In this document: piece by piece, positions 8,662-16,758 of the stretch
Layout: every line of letters begins with the position of its first letter
Numbering within the stretch: the first letter of the stretch is position 1
DNA from: Ignavibacteriota bacterium
GTDB lineage: Bacteria > Bacteroidota > Ignavibacteria > Ignavibacteriales > Melioribacteraceae
Direction of reading: 5' to 3'
DNA length: 64,000 nucleotides
Assembly: GCA_016713565.1 (NCBI GenBank)
Contig: JADJOX010000007.1
Location: 248,001 to 312,000 of the forward strand
The notes under the pieces: generated by a model
What the model was told of the DNA's origin: nothing
The model's input: only the letters and a program-made list of their open reading frames with translations
The model's database searches: none
Program-made: the position numbers and the translations under genes

Positions 8662-8751
8662 ATAGTGAAATTGCGGAAATACCTTAAGTTTATCCGTAAT
8701 ATATCAAAATAATTCAAAAATTTACTGATTTTCCGTTCCCAATTTAATTGC

Positions 8752-8824
<73 letters not shown>

Positions 8825-9167
8825 CAAAATTTATAATTTATTGAATCAAATCACATTTTTTGCAAATTTCTCTTACCAATTGTGAATACTTTATAAAATT
8901 TGAGAGCGTCTTTTATATTAAGTCAATATAATCATTAATAAATAATTTATTATTTTATATTATAATTAATAATTATCAATATTTTAATTATTAAATTATT
9001 TCAATTCATAAACATGATTTGGTTCAAATGGATTTTCAAGCCAAAGTTATAACTAAAATAAATGAAATTAATTTATCTTTCATAATGTTTCATTGATATA
9101 TTATAAACATTACGATTTGACAAATAGCTTTATTTTAATTTTCAATGTTTCTTAATTAGCAGTACTT
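8825..9167. other. AT-rich intergenic stretch, no gene seen
   Basis: About 340 bases of very AT-rich DNA after tRNA-Cys, with runs such as TTATTATTTTATATTATAATTAATAATT. I find no convincing ORF, tRNA or strong terminator. No repeat of the tRNA 3' end is visible that would mark an integration site. Confidence 0.6.
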
Positions 9168-9473
9168 TTACTTTGGTTCAATCATGCTCATCAAAACAAT
9201 TCTTAACAATTGTCCTCTTTTGATATTGAACATTTCCGCTGCATAATCAAACTTTTCAGCAAATTGATCACTAAACTTTACTTGAAAAGGATATGTTTTT
9301 AGTCTATCAAATTCAAGACACTGCCAATATTCATTTTGTTTTTTTTTGTCTAGTTTTAGAAATTTATCAAATGATAATTCAACTAATTGAGCATTAGTCA
9401 TATCTTTGGTTGACATTTTCTTTGATAATTTTTCATATTCCGATTTATATAGTCTTGCGATGAATGTTTTCAA
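9168..9473 (-). CDS. Small protein of unknown function, possibly ribbon-helix-helix-like
   Basis: A 101-aa protein I do not recognise. The C-terminal third (YPFQVKFSDQFAEKFDYAAE, then MFNIKRGQLLRIVLMSMIE) has the strand-helix-helix spacing of ribbon-helix-helix DNA-binding proteins, which is a weak inference. The start is TTG, with GTGAGAT about 8 bases upstream as SD; the next ATG would remove 19 residues. It stands alone in an AT-rich gap between tRNA-Cys and the hexosaminidase gene. A perfect 20-bp palindrome lies about 54 bases before the start and could be its operator. It may be a recently acquired gene or a relic. Confidence 0.5.
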   Translation of the reverse strand: MKTFIARLYKSEYEKLSKKMSTKDMTNAQLVELSFDKFLKLDKKKQNEYWQCLEFDRLKTYPFQVKFSDQFAEKFDYAAEMFNIKRGQLLRIVLMSMIEPK

Positions 9474-9765
9474 TGTTTATCTCACTTTTATTGCTGATTT
9501 TGTATACAATTTAAATTTACGCAAATATTATTACAATTGTAATAATTTGAATAATAATTTTTTTGTTTTCTTTTTTGTCATAGTTTTAATTATTTTTTTT
9601 ATAATATTTTGATTTTATATAATGTATATTAATATATTTACGAGAATGTGATAGAAAAGATTACAGAATAATTAGCGGTTATATGTTTCAGATAGTTATG
9701 ATTTTATAATGTTTATCCCGATTTAGCATTTTTAATTTCATTATAAATTCAATTATAATATTTCT
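9474..9765. other. AT-rich gap with a palindrome; otherwise nothing seen
   Basis: The 292 bases between two minus-strand genes hold the palindrome described separately. The rest is T-rich and A-rich tracts without a supportable ORF. The part nearest the hexosaminidase stop shows no strong hairpin terminator. Confidence 0.5.
9527..9546. promoter_or_regulatory. Perfect 20-bp palindrome, candidate operator
   Basis: ATTATTACAATTGTAATAAT is identical to its reverse complement. It is centred about 63 bases upstream of the TTG start of the small DNA-binding-like gene, a usual place for an autoregulatory operator. AT-rich DNA yields short palindromes by chance, but a perfect 20-mer is less expected. 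Confidence 0.45.
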
Positions 9766-11280
9766 TTACCAGGCGCCTTTTTCATATTCAAAGCCGTAAT
9801 AGTCAAAATATGATTTTAAATGTATTACTCTATTTAAAAAGTATCGGTAATCTTTATGAGGTTTACTCCAAACTACTTCAGATAGGGCAAGTATTCTTGG
9901 GAATAATTGGTATTGAACGTCATTTTCAAGAACTAATTCCGTCCACAACGCGCATTCACTTCCCAAAATATACTTGTGCTTACTTTCATCCAAACTGTCA
10001 GGCGTTGGATCAAATGAATAAACCTTTTCCAAATTTAGAACGAGCATCCAATTCGGTTTATCATTTCTGGGATAACTTGGGTAATCAAAATATACAAACC
10101 AATTATCCGCGTTTACGGTAAATTGGTCATTATTTGCCGCTTCCCAAGAATCTCCCGGATGCCAGCCTTCAATTATTTGATTTGCTGGAACTCCTTCTTT
10201 AATGTTTTCAGCCCAGGCAAATGTTTTTACCCCTTTTGTTGTAATATAATCACATATTTCCTTCATAAAATAATTTTGAAGCATGTCCTCATTTTCCAAT
10301 TTTGTTTTCTGTATCATAACATTGCAGTCAGGACATTTTTCCCAAATACCTTTTGGTCTTTCATCACCGCCTACATGAATTATTTCTGGATGAAAAATAT
10401 CTAGAACTTCACCAATCAAATTTTTAATAAATTCGTAACTTTTTTCATTCCCGGCACAAAAAGTATTTCCGCCTTCATTGGTTTTGCAAAGTAGTTCCGG
10501 AAAACTTTTCATTATTGCCCTAGAATGTCCAGGCATTTCAATTTCGGGAATAATTTTTATATGGAGTTTCTCGGCATTCTCAATTATCTCTTTAATCTCG
10601 GAAATTTTATAGTATCCGTTCCTTTCCTTTGAATTTAACGAATCCTGATATGAACCAATTCTATTTAATTTTGGATATTTTATGCTTTCAATCCGCCAAC
10701 CTTCGTCATCCGATAAATGCCAATGAAATATATTTAATTTTAAAACGGACATAATTTCCAGTATCCTTTTAATAAAATTTACTGATTGAAAATGACGGCT
10801 TGAATCCAACATAAATCCTCTATATGCATATCGAGGGAAATCGTAAATTTTACAACATTGGAAATAGATATTATCATTTTTTTTTAGAAGCATTTTTAAA
10901 GTCTGAACTGCGTAAAACGCTCCGTTTGAATTATTCGCTATAACTTTTATTATATCTTTCTTTATTTCAATTGAATAGCCGTCGGTTTCTTTAACGTTTA
11001 AACTGTCAATAAATATTTGAATTCCCGGTTTATTGGAATTAACACTTATCTTTAAATTTATTCCCGTTCGTTTAAAAATATTATCTTTCAGATGTTCGGC
11101 TGTCCGCAAATATATTTCTTCATTTTTTTCAATATAGATTGTTGTAATATCATTAATTACAAAATTTCCTTCTGCCAATTCTAAATTGACGGGCAATGGA
11201 ATTATATTGATGTTTTGTGAATAAATAAAATTATTTATATTAACGAATATTAGAATCAGTATTAATATTAAGTTTTTCAT
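9766..11280 (-). CDS. Beta-N-acetylhexosaminidase, GH20, exported
   Basis: Removes terminal GlcNAc/GalNAc residues from glycans or chitin and peptidoglycan fragments. The GH20b-type N-terminal domain (IIPLPVNLELAEGNF) precedes the catalytic barrel with YAYRGFMLDSSRHFQ, FHWHLSDDEGWRIE, IPEIEMPGHSRA and the catalytic Asp-Glu pair in HVGGDERPKG. A start at ATG 11280 gives MKNLILILILIFVNINNFIY, a clear signal peptide; the longer frame from 11337 adds 19 polar residues ahead of it and is unlikely. About 504 aa. No transporter or sugar-use genes lie nearby, so it acts alone in the periplasm or at the surface. Confidence 0.93.
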   Translation of the reverse strand: MKNLILILILIFVNINNFIYSQNINIIPLPVNLELAEGNFVINDITTIYIEKNEEIYLRTAEHLKDNIFKRTGINLKISVNSNKPGIQIFIDSLNVKETDGYSIEIKKDIIKVIANNSNGAFYAVQTLKMLLKKNDNIYFQCCKIYDFPRYAYRGFMLDSSRHFQSVNFIKRILEIMSVLKLNIFHWHLSDDEGWRIESIKYPKLNRIGSYQDSLNSKERNGYYKISEIKEIIENAEKLHIKIIPEIEMPGHSRAIMKSFPELLCKTNEGGNTFCAGNEKSYEFIKNLIGEVLDIFHPEIIHVGGDERPKGIWEKCPDCNVMIQKTKLENEDMLQNYFMKEICDYITTKGVKTFAWAENIKEGVPANQIIEGWHPGDSWEAANNDQFTVNADNWFVYFDYPSYPRNDKPNWMLVLNLEKVYSFDPTPDSLDESKHKYILGSECALWTELVLENDVQYQLFPRILALSEVVWSKPHKDYRYFLNRVIHLKSYFDYYGFEYEKGAW

Positions 11281-11735
11281 TTTATCTTTTAATTTGTTGT
11301 TCAAAAAAAATATTTCAATCCATTTCTGCTTTGTCAACTAATTAAGCATTTTAAAATCTTTCCAAATTTAGAACTTATATTTTACAATTCCTTGAGTCTG
11401 GAATAAATATATTTTTTTTAATCTGATTATAAAATTTAACGGCAATTCAATATAAAATTATAGTTTAATAATGATTTACATCAATTTTTTCACAAATTTT
11501 ATAGTTGACCTAAAAGTATTATTTTTCTAACTTACATGTAAATTAATTACTAAAATTCAGTTTACGATGAAGCTTAAAATTTCTATCGTAAAAATTTTTT
11601 CCCCCTTAACCGGTAAAGTATTTTATTTTGCCGAAGGAATTTTACATAAACTTTTATTCATAATATTACCTACTAATCATTCATACATCAATAGATTATC
11701 AAATTCAATTCACAATATTCATTCTGAGGTACAAA
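11281..11735. other. Intergenic region with a candidate long leader for the 65-aa gene
   Basis: This gap lies between the divergent hexosaminidase and 65-aa genes. A possible promoter sits at 11505-11533, leaving a leader of about 195 bases before the 65-aa gene. I see no known riboswitch signature. An ATG at 11567 opens a 69-codon frame that overlaps the real gene; it has no recognisable family and I do not call it. Confidence 0.4.
11505..11533 (+). promoter_or_regulatory. Possible sigma-70-like promoter
   Basis: TTGACC (11505-11510) and TAACTT (11528-11533) are separated by 17 bases. It would drive the 65-aa protein and the membrane protein behind it. The -10 box matches only in part. Confidence 0.35.
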
Positions 11736-11933
11736 ATGACTCATATTTGTTTTCACGCAACAGCCGATCATCATGATCAATTTGCGGATACTTTTGAAGA
11801 AGCAAAAAAAATGACGAACGAATGGTTTGAGGAAGGCGATTCTCATATTCAAATCTTTAAGTTATCTGCTGATGAAGTTACAGATTATATTGATCTTGAT
11901 GAGGAATTAGTTTACACGGAAAAGGGTAAATAG
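11736..11933 (+). CDS. Small acidic protein of unknown function (65 aa)
   Basis: Not recognised. The sequence MTHICFHATADHHDQFADTF and the rest are acidic, His-rich near the N terminus (HATADHHD) and without a membrane segment, so it is probably cytoplasmic. The HxxxxHH cluster could bind a metal; this is speculation. A GAGG SD lies 7 bases before the ATG, which strongly supports translation. It ends 61 bases before a membrane protein gene whose start codon is in an inverted repeat that begins 10 bases after this stop, so the two may be translationally coupled. Confidence 0.62.
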   Translation: MTHICFHATADHHDQFADTFEEAKKMTNEWFEEGDSHIQIFKLSADEVTDYIDLDEELVYTEKGK

Positions 11934-11942
11934 TATTTCTAT

Positions 11943-12002
11943 TTTGGCATTTAGATTTATAATTTTGTAAACAAATTCTAAATTATTTTTCTAAATGCCA
12001 AA
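11943..12002 (+). promoter_or_regulatory. 13-bp inverted repeat covering a start codon
   Basis: TTTGGCATTTAGA (11943-11955) and TCTAAATGCCAAA (11990-12002) are perfect inverted repeats around a 34-base loop. The ATG of the following membrane-protein gene (11995-11997) lies within the right arm. Folded, the RNA would hide the start codon. The left arm begins 10 bases after the previous gene's stop, so a terminating ribosome could open it. Confidence 0.6.
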
Positions 12003-12897
12003 TACTCTCGTTCACATAGGAATAAACGGTTTTTTAACAAAAACTTTCAGTCGAAAAGCAAATATTTTTTGGATCTATTTGGGTTGTATAATTCCCGATA
12101 TTCCGTGGATCTTAAAAAAAATTTTTGAAATTTTTGTACCTTATATAAACGGTTATGATCTTCAAGCTTTTTCGATTATACAATCCTCATTGTTTTTCTG
12201 TATTATTATAAGTTTAGCTGTCTCAGCAATAACGAAAAATTATCAATTAACATTTTTTACTCTCTTTTCAGGATCGGTACTTCATTTATTAACGGATTCA
12301 ATTGAAACAAAATGGGCAAATGGAGTTCAGCTTTTTGCGCCTTTCAGTTGGCAGATTCTGAATTTTAGAATTATTTGGCCTGAACATTTTGTAATTCAAT
12401 TTCTGGGATTTTTAGGATTAGTATTTTTTGTTTTTAACTGGAAGGATTTTAGGAACATTAAGTTTTATTTTACCTTTACTAAAATCCGATTGTTCATTTC
12501 TACAATTTTATTGCTTATTTATTTTTTATTGCCATTGCTTTTTTTTAATGATATTTATGAAAACGATTACCATTTTCTAAGTACATTAAAAAATAAATCG
12601 GAACGGACAGGTAAATTTGTTGAGTTAGATAGAAAATTAGTAGAATTTAACCAGAATACAAAAAGCTATTGGATAACTTCTTTCAATAATGATTTAATTG
12701 AATTAAAGAGCAAATATGATTTAAGCGGAAGAAAAATTTCCATAAAAGGTAGTTTTATAAATAATGATTTAATTGAAGTTACAGAATATCATCAAAATGC
12801 AAATTTAATAAGGGACGGCGCTTCTTATTTCGCACTTTTACTCATGCTTGTTTTCGGAGTGAAAACTTTTTATGTAAAGAAAATTAAAAAAGTCTAA
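11995..12897 (+). CDS. Membrane-bound metal-dependent hydrolase-like protein (YdjM-like)
   Basis: A 300-aa polytopic membrane protein. The N terminus MPNTLVHIGINGFLTK with CIIPDIPWILKK, and HLLTDSIETKWANGVQLFAP in the middle, match the pattern of YdjM-type putative membrane-bound metal-dependent hydrolases (N-terminal His, PD motif, H-x3-D). Hydrophobic helices lie at roughly 25-45, 60-80, 85-100, 120-145, 160-185 and 270-290, with a soluble stretch of about 80 residues before the last one. No SD is visible. Substrate unknown. Confidence 0.72.
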   Translation: MPNTLVHIGINGFLTKTFSRKANIFWIYLGCIIPDIPWILKKIFEIFVPYINGYDLQAFSIIQSSLFFCIIISLAVSAITKNYQLTFFTLFSGSVLHLLTDSIETKWANGVQLFAPFSWQILNFRIIWPEHFVIQFLGFLGLVFFVFNWKDFRNIKFYFTFTKIRLFISTILLLIYFLLPLLFFNDIYENDYHFLSTLKNKSERTGKFVELDRKLVEFNQNTKSYWITSFNNDLIELKSKYDLSGRKISIKGSFINNDLIEVTEYHQNANLIRDGASYFALLLMLVFGVKTFYVKKIKKV

Positions 12898-12913
12898 ATT
12901 TATTAAAACTGCG

Positions 12914-13177
12914 TTAATTTATTACTTGATCTAAGAAATTTTCTTCATTTTCCAAATCATAATCTTCAAAAAAGCTATGTGCTACATAATATTTAAGCAA
13001 TTCTCTGGTTCTCTTTTCATTGTAGTTTGTTTCAATAATTCTTACACACTCGGAAATGATCTTCTTTGCATTCCCGTTCATAACACTTTTTTCCGGAATT
13101 TCATCAATAGATAATTTTTTAGATACTTCATTTATCAAAAAATAGGCAGAAATTGAAGGTTCAAAGTATGTTTCCAT
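12914..13177 (-). CDS. Hypothetical 87-aa protein
   Basis: Not recognised. The sequence (METYFEPSISAYFLINEVSK onward) is soluble, predicted largely helical and acidic at the C terminus (EDYDLENEENFLDQ). The ATG is the only reasonable start. A match to the Bacteroidota -7 box (TAnnTTTG, here TAACTTTG) lies only 7 bases before the ATG, which would make the message nearly leaderless; this is weak. It is convergent with the membrane protein gene, 16 bases away. Confidence 0.55.
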   Translation of the reverse strand: METYFEPSISAYFLINEVSKKLSIDEIPEKSVMNGNAKKIISECVRIIETNYNEKRTRELLKYYVAHSFFEDYDLENEENFLDQVIN

Positions 13178-13221
13178 TTTTAGCCAAAGTTATTCGTAAC
13201 ATTATCGGCTATAATAAAAAT

Positions 13222-13380
13222 TATTTAAGCAATAATCCAATATTTTGTCTTAGATCACAGTATCTGTTTCATTATTTTCATTTATTTGAACTGTCTTTAG
13301 AAATAAAGACTTAATAATAACTTCCTTTTGATTTGTTGGTCCTTAATGGCTCTAAAATAAAATTTAGAGCCATTTTTTTT
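13222..13380 (+). ncRNA. Candidate plus-strand small RNA ending in an intrinsic terminator
   Basis: The 201-base gap between two minus-strand genes contains a plus-strand hairpin GTCTTTA-GAAA-TAAAGAC (13293-13310) with a GAAA tetraloop, then a strong plus-oriented terminator at 13345-13380. No plus-strand gene precedes the terminator. A TATAAT at 13210-13215 could be a -10 box, with no good -35, so the 5' end given is a guess. It would end against the stop of the acyl-CoA ligase gene. Confidence 0.35.
13345..13380 (+). terminator. Strong plus-oriented intrinsic terminator
   Basis: A 12-bp perfect stem (AATGGCTCTAAA at 13345-13356, TTTAGAGCCATT at 13363-13374) is followed by a run of eight T (13373-13380). 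On the minus strand the stem is followed by AAGGACC, so it is not a typical terminator for the ligase gene, whose stop overlaps the T run. Confidence 0.8.
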
Positions 13381-15082
13381 AGCTAACCAAATATCTTTTA
13401 ATCTTTTGCGTTGTTGTTTTAACAAATTCGTTTTCGCGGATATTGAATTTTACTATTTTTTTATGCGAAGCAAGGTTTTTATTTACTTTCGCCACTTCTT
13501 TTTCAATTGTTTCATTTATTAATTCATCTGTAATTTGAACATTATTTTCCTGCGAGAATAAAATAAAAGCTTCGGCATCTACTACAATTTGAGCGGCTAT
13601 GATTTCGTCTTGTTTCTCGCTTTTTTCCCCGTAGACAAGACATTCTAAAATAAACGGACTGTGATTTAGCTGATCTTCAATTTCTTCCGGAAAAACATTT
13701 TTTCCGCTTTTTGATATTATTACATTTTTCTTTCTTCCGGAAATGTGAAGAAATCCATCAGAATCAATAAAACCTAAGTCGCCTGTTTTGAACCAACCAT
13801 CAAAAAACGCGTCTTTTGTTTTGGCGGAATCCTTGTAATAACCCAACATAACATTATTTCCCTTTGCATAAATTTCACCGATTCCATCTTCATCTTTATC
13901 CATTATTTTAATCTGTACGTTAGGCAGCGGAATTCCTGCCGCATTATTTTTAAAATTTTCTGCTTGGTTCAATGCAAGAATAGGAGATGTTTCTGTTAAT
14001 CCATAACCCTGTAAAAATGAGAAACCAAATCCCTGCAGACCTTCTGCAACAACCGGATCAGCTGCCGCGCCGCCCACAATAAATATTCTAATCGCACCGC
14101 CGAATTTATTTTGCAGCTCTTTAAATATTTTTTTCTTTAGATCTTTTATTCCAATTTTTTGAGTAAGATTTGTAAGTTTTATCAATTTAGGAACAAGAAA
14201 CGACTTTTTCTTATCTTCGTTAATTGCCTTCATTACTTTTTTAAACATCTTATCAAACAATAACGGAACACCCAAAACAATTGTAGCTTTTACCTTCTGC
14301 ATATCTTCGGCGACGGTTTTAAGCGAGCGGGCATAATGAATTGATGAACCTGCATAAAGCGGACACAGCATTCCGCAAGTGCATTCGTAAGTATGGTGAA
14401 TTGGTAAAACTGATAAAAACCTGTCTTCAGGATACATCATTAACATACTTAACATATCAACCAAATTTGAAGCAAGATTCTTTTGGGAAAGCATTACTCC
14501 TTTAGCTCTGCCAAGTGAACCCGAAGTAAAAATAATTTCCGCTAAGTCTTCGGGATTAATTTTGGGTAATATTGTTGTGTCGCCTATTATCTGATTATCG
14601 ATTATACTTTTCATGCTTAAAAATTGTCCGTCGGGATCTGCTTTGTCCATGTTTATTAAGATCCTTAATTTTTTTAAGACGGACTTATTTTCCGTTAGCG
14701 TATTTGTAAAAGTATCGGAAAAAATAATTGCTTCGGAATCAGATTCGTGAATAATATTTAGAATTTCATTTTCGGTAAGATTTTTATCAATGGGAACAAC
14801 AACGTAGTTAAAGCACATTAATGTTAAATATGAAATTGACCATTGAACTCTATTCTCTCCAATTAAAGCAATATGTGTTCGTTCATTTAATCCGAGTGCT
14901 TTTAAAGCTTTCCCAAATCTTAATAGATTTTCTTTAAGCTGTGCAAACGTAACTTTTGATATGGGATAGTTTTGCAGATCTTCAAGCGCAAGCTTATCTC
15001 TGTAAACTTCCGATGATCGTAATATCATTTCTTGAATACTGGTAATTTGAGGAACATCGTATAATTTAACTTTACTTTTCAT
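13379..15082 (-). CDS. AMP-dependent synthetase/ligase (long-chain acyl-CoA synthetase type)
   Basis: Activates a fatty acid or related carboxylate as an acyl-AMP and then a thioester. Motifs are EIIFTSGSLGRAKGVMLSQ (P-loop), LPIHHTYECTCG, GYGLTETSPILALN, GWFKTGDLGFIDSDGFLHI and GRKKNVIISKSGKNVFPEEI. The C terminus FVKTTTQKIKRYLV provides the expected A10-type lysine. 567 aa. SD AGGGGAAA precedes the ATG. It is preceded by a 196-bp gap with inverted repeats that may be operator sites. The substrate chain length cannot be told. Confidence 0.9.
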   Translation of the reverse strand: MKSKVKLYDVPQITSIQEMILRSSEVYRDKLALEDLQNYPISKVTFAQLKENLLRFGKALKALGLNERTHIALIGENRVQWSISYLTLMCFNYVVVPIDKNLTENEILNIIHESDSEAIIFSDTFTNTLTENKSVLKKLRILINMDKADPDGQFLSMKSIIDNQIIGDTTILPKINPEDLAEIIFTSGSLGRAKGVMLSQKNLASNLVDMLSMLMMYPEDRFLSVLPIHHTYECTCGMLCPLYAGSSIHYARSLKTVAEDMQKVKATIVLGVPLLFDKMFKKVMKAINEDKKKSFLVPKLIKLTNLTQKIGIKDLKKKIFKELQNKFGGAIRIFIVGGAAADPVVAEGLQGFGFSFLQGYGLTETSPILALNQAENFKNNAAGIPLPNVQIKIMDKDEDGIGEIYAKGNNVMLGYYKDSAKTKDAFFDGWFKTGDLGFIDSDGFLHISGRKKNVIISKSGKNVFPEEIEDQLNHSPFILECLVYGEKSEKQDEIIAAQIVVDAEAFILFSQENNVQITDELINETIEKEVAKVNKNLASHKKIVKFNIRENEFVKTTTQKIKRYLVS

Positions 15083-15128
15083 TTTCCCCTCAACAAATAT
15101 TATGATTCTATTATCCGATTTTAATTTA

Positions 15129-15156
15129 GAACATTGTACATAAATTGTAAATGTTC
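15129..15156. promoter_or_regulatory. Inverted repeat upstream of the acyl-CoA ligase gene
   Basis: GAACATT (15129-15135) and AATGTTC (15150-15156) form a 7-bp perfect inverted repeat 47 bases before the ligase start, spaced like a dimeric repressor site. A second one, AATTTCAA (15194-15201)/TTGAAATT (15214-15221), lies further upstream. Both may be chance in AT-rich DNA. Confidence 0.25.
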
Positions 15157-15278
15157 ATTTAATTACAGCTAAAAATATAAATATCTATAAAACAATTTCA
15201 AATTCTAAATAAATTGAAATTAAATTTGAGTTTTAATCCAAATCTGAATTATGTTAAACAAAATAATAATTATTTTTT

Positions 15279-16733
15279 CTAACTAAGCTCCTTTAAAATT
15301 CCTTTAAGCAAATTATAAAACTTTTCAACATCTTTTATATTTACTTTTTCATCCGGCGAATGAGCGCCTTGAATCGTTGGACCAAATGAAATCATATCGA
15401 GTCCCGGATATTTTGCACCCAAAAGACCGGTTTCCAATCCCGCATGAATTGCTTTTATTTGTGGTTCTTTATTAAACATCTTGGTGTAAACTTTATTTGA
15501 TACTTTTAAAAGAAGAGATTCCATATTCGGTTTCCAACCGGGATATCCGTCACCTTCTGCTAACTCAGCCCCAGAAAGTTTAAATACCGCTTTAACTGTA
15601 TTTGCTATTTTATTTTTAGCACTTTCTATAGAACTTCTTTGACTTGTTCCAATTGTAATTTTGTCTTTTTCCATTTTAATTGTTGCCAAATTTGTAGAAG
15701 TTTCGACCAAATTTGGAATATCCGGACTCATGGCAACAACGCCGTGAGGCAAAGCTAAAATAACATTTATCAATTTTTCAATCAGTTCGGTTTTAAATAC
15801 CTTTGAAACTTTATTTTTAGATTTCTTAATCACAACATCAAGATTTGCGTCAACAGTTTTAAATTCCAATAAAGAATCAGAAATAAAATTCTTAGCAAAT
15901 TTTTTAAGATTTGTAAGATCATTTGGATGAATTAAAATAACAACTTCAGCTTCTCGAGGAATTGCATTGCGTAACGATCCTCCGCTTAATTGTGCGATTT
16001 GGTATTTTATTTTCAATTGCGAAAGGAAATGTCCAAGCAGCTTTATAGAGTTTGCTCTTTGTAAAATAATATCCAAACCAGAATGTCCGCCTTTTAATCC
16101 TGTTATTAAAATTTCAATGGGAATAAAATCTTTTTTTGGTTTTGCAAATTCAATTAAAAATGTACCTGCGGTATCTTGTCCCCCGGAACAGCCGACATAA
16201 AATGCTCCGTCTTCTTCGGAATCCATATTTAATAATGTTTTGCCAGAAATAAATTTCGGCTGTAATTCATTTACTCCCGTCATTCCGGTTTCTTCATCAA
16301 TTGTAAATAATAATTCCAACGGTCCATGAACCGCGTTTTTATCCAAAGCAACTGCCATTGCCGCAGCAACACCAATTCCGTTATCAGCACCGAGAGTAGT
16401 TCCATCAGCCTTTATCCATTCACCAATATTTAATAATTTTATTGGATCTTTATCAAAATCGTGTTTTGTACCTTTGTTCATTTCGCAAACCATATCAACA
16501 TGACCTTGCAAAACAATTACAGGTGAATTTTCTTTTCCTTTGGAAGCGGGAACGGAAATAACAATATTCCCGACTTTATCTTCTTTATATTTAAAATTAT
16601 TTCTATTGGCAAAATTCTTAACAAACTCAACTGCTTTGTATTCTCTTTTTGATGGTCTTGGAATTTGGCTTAATTCATAAAAATGCTGCCATAGTAATTC
16701 CGGTTTTAGTCCTTCTATTGCTTGCTTTGACAT
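15279..16733 (-). CDS. pepD: Aminoacyl-histidine dipeptidase (PepD-type, M20)
   Basis: A cytoplasmic zinc dipeptidase of the M20 family, 484 aa, normal for PepD. Metal-ligand motifs are VIVLQGHVDMVCE, DGTTLGADNGIGVA, FTIDEETGMTGVNEL and LLNMDSEEDGAFYVGCSGG, with a final HAGLETGLL and GPTIQGAHSPDEKV. The likely start is ATG 16733 (MSKQAIEGLK) with a GGGGA SD about 7 bases upstream; the frame extends to a TTG at 16745, which would place the SD inside the gene. ychF ends 25 bases upstream, so both probably share a transcript. Confidence 0.93.
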   Translation of the reverse strand: MSKQAIEGLKPELLWQHFYELSQIPRPSKREYKAVEFVKNFANRNNFKYKEDKVGNIVISVPASKGKENSPVIVLQGHVDMVCEMNKGTKHDFDKDPIKLLNIGEWIKADGTTLGADNGIGVAAAMAVALDKNAVHGPLELLFTIDEETGMTGVNELQPKFISGKTLLNMDSEEDGAFYVGCSGGQDTAGTFLIEFAKPKKDFIPIEILITGLKGGHSGLDIILQRANSIKLLGHFLSQLKIKYQIAQLSGGSLRNAIPREAEVVILIHPNDLTNLKKFAKNFISDSLLEFKTVDANLDVVIKKSKNKVSKVFKTELIEKLINVILALPHGVVAMSPDIPNLVETSTNLATIKMEKDKITIGTSQRSSIESAKNKIANTVKAVFKLSGAELAEGDGYPGWKPNMESLLLKVSNKVYTKMFNKEPQIKAIHAGLETGLLGAKYPGLDMISFGPTIQGAHSPDEKVNIKDVEKFYNLLKGILKELS

Positions 16734-16758
16734 TTTATTCCCCAAATTTTTTATAAAA

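Noticed and set aside
11567..11776. A 69-codon plus-strand frame upstream of the 65-aa gene
   Set aside because: It overlaps the real gene by 41 bases, has no SD, and its sequence resembles no family. Treated as part of the leader.
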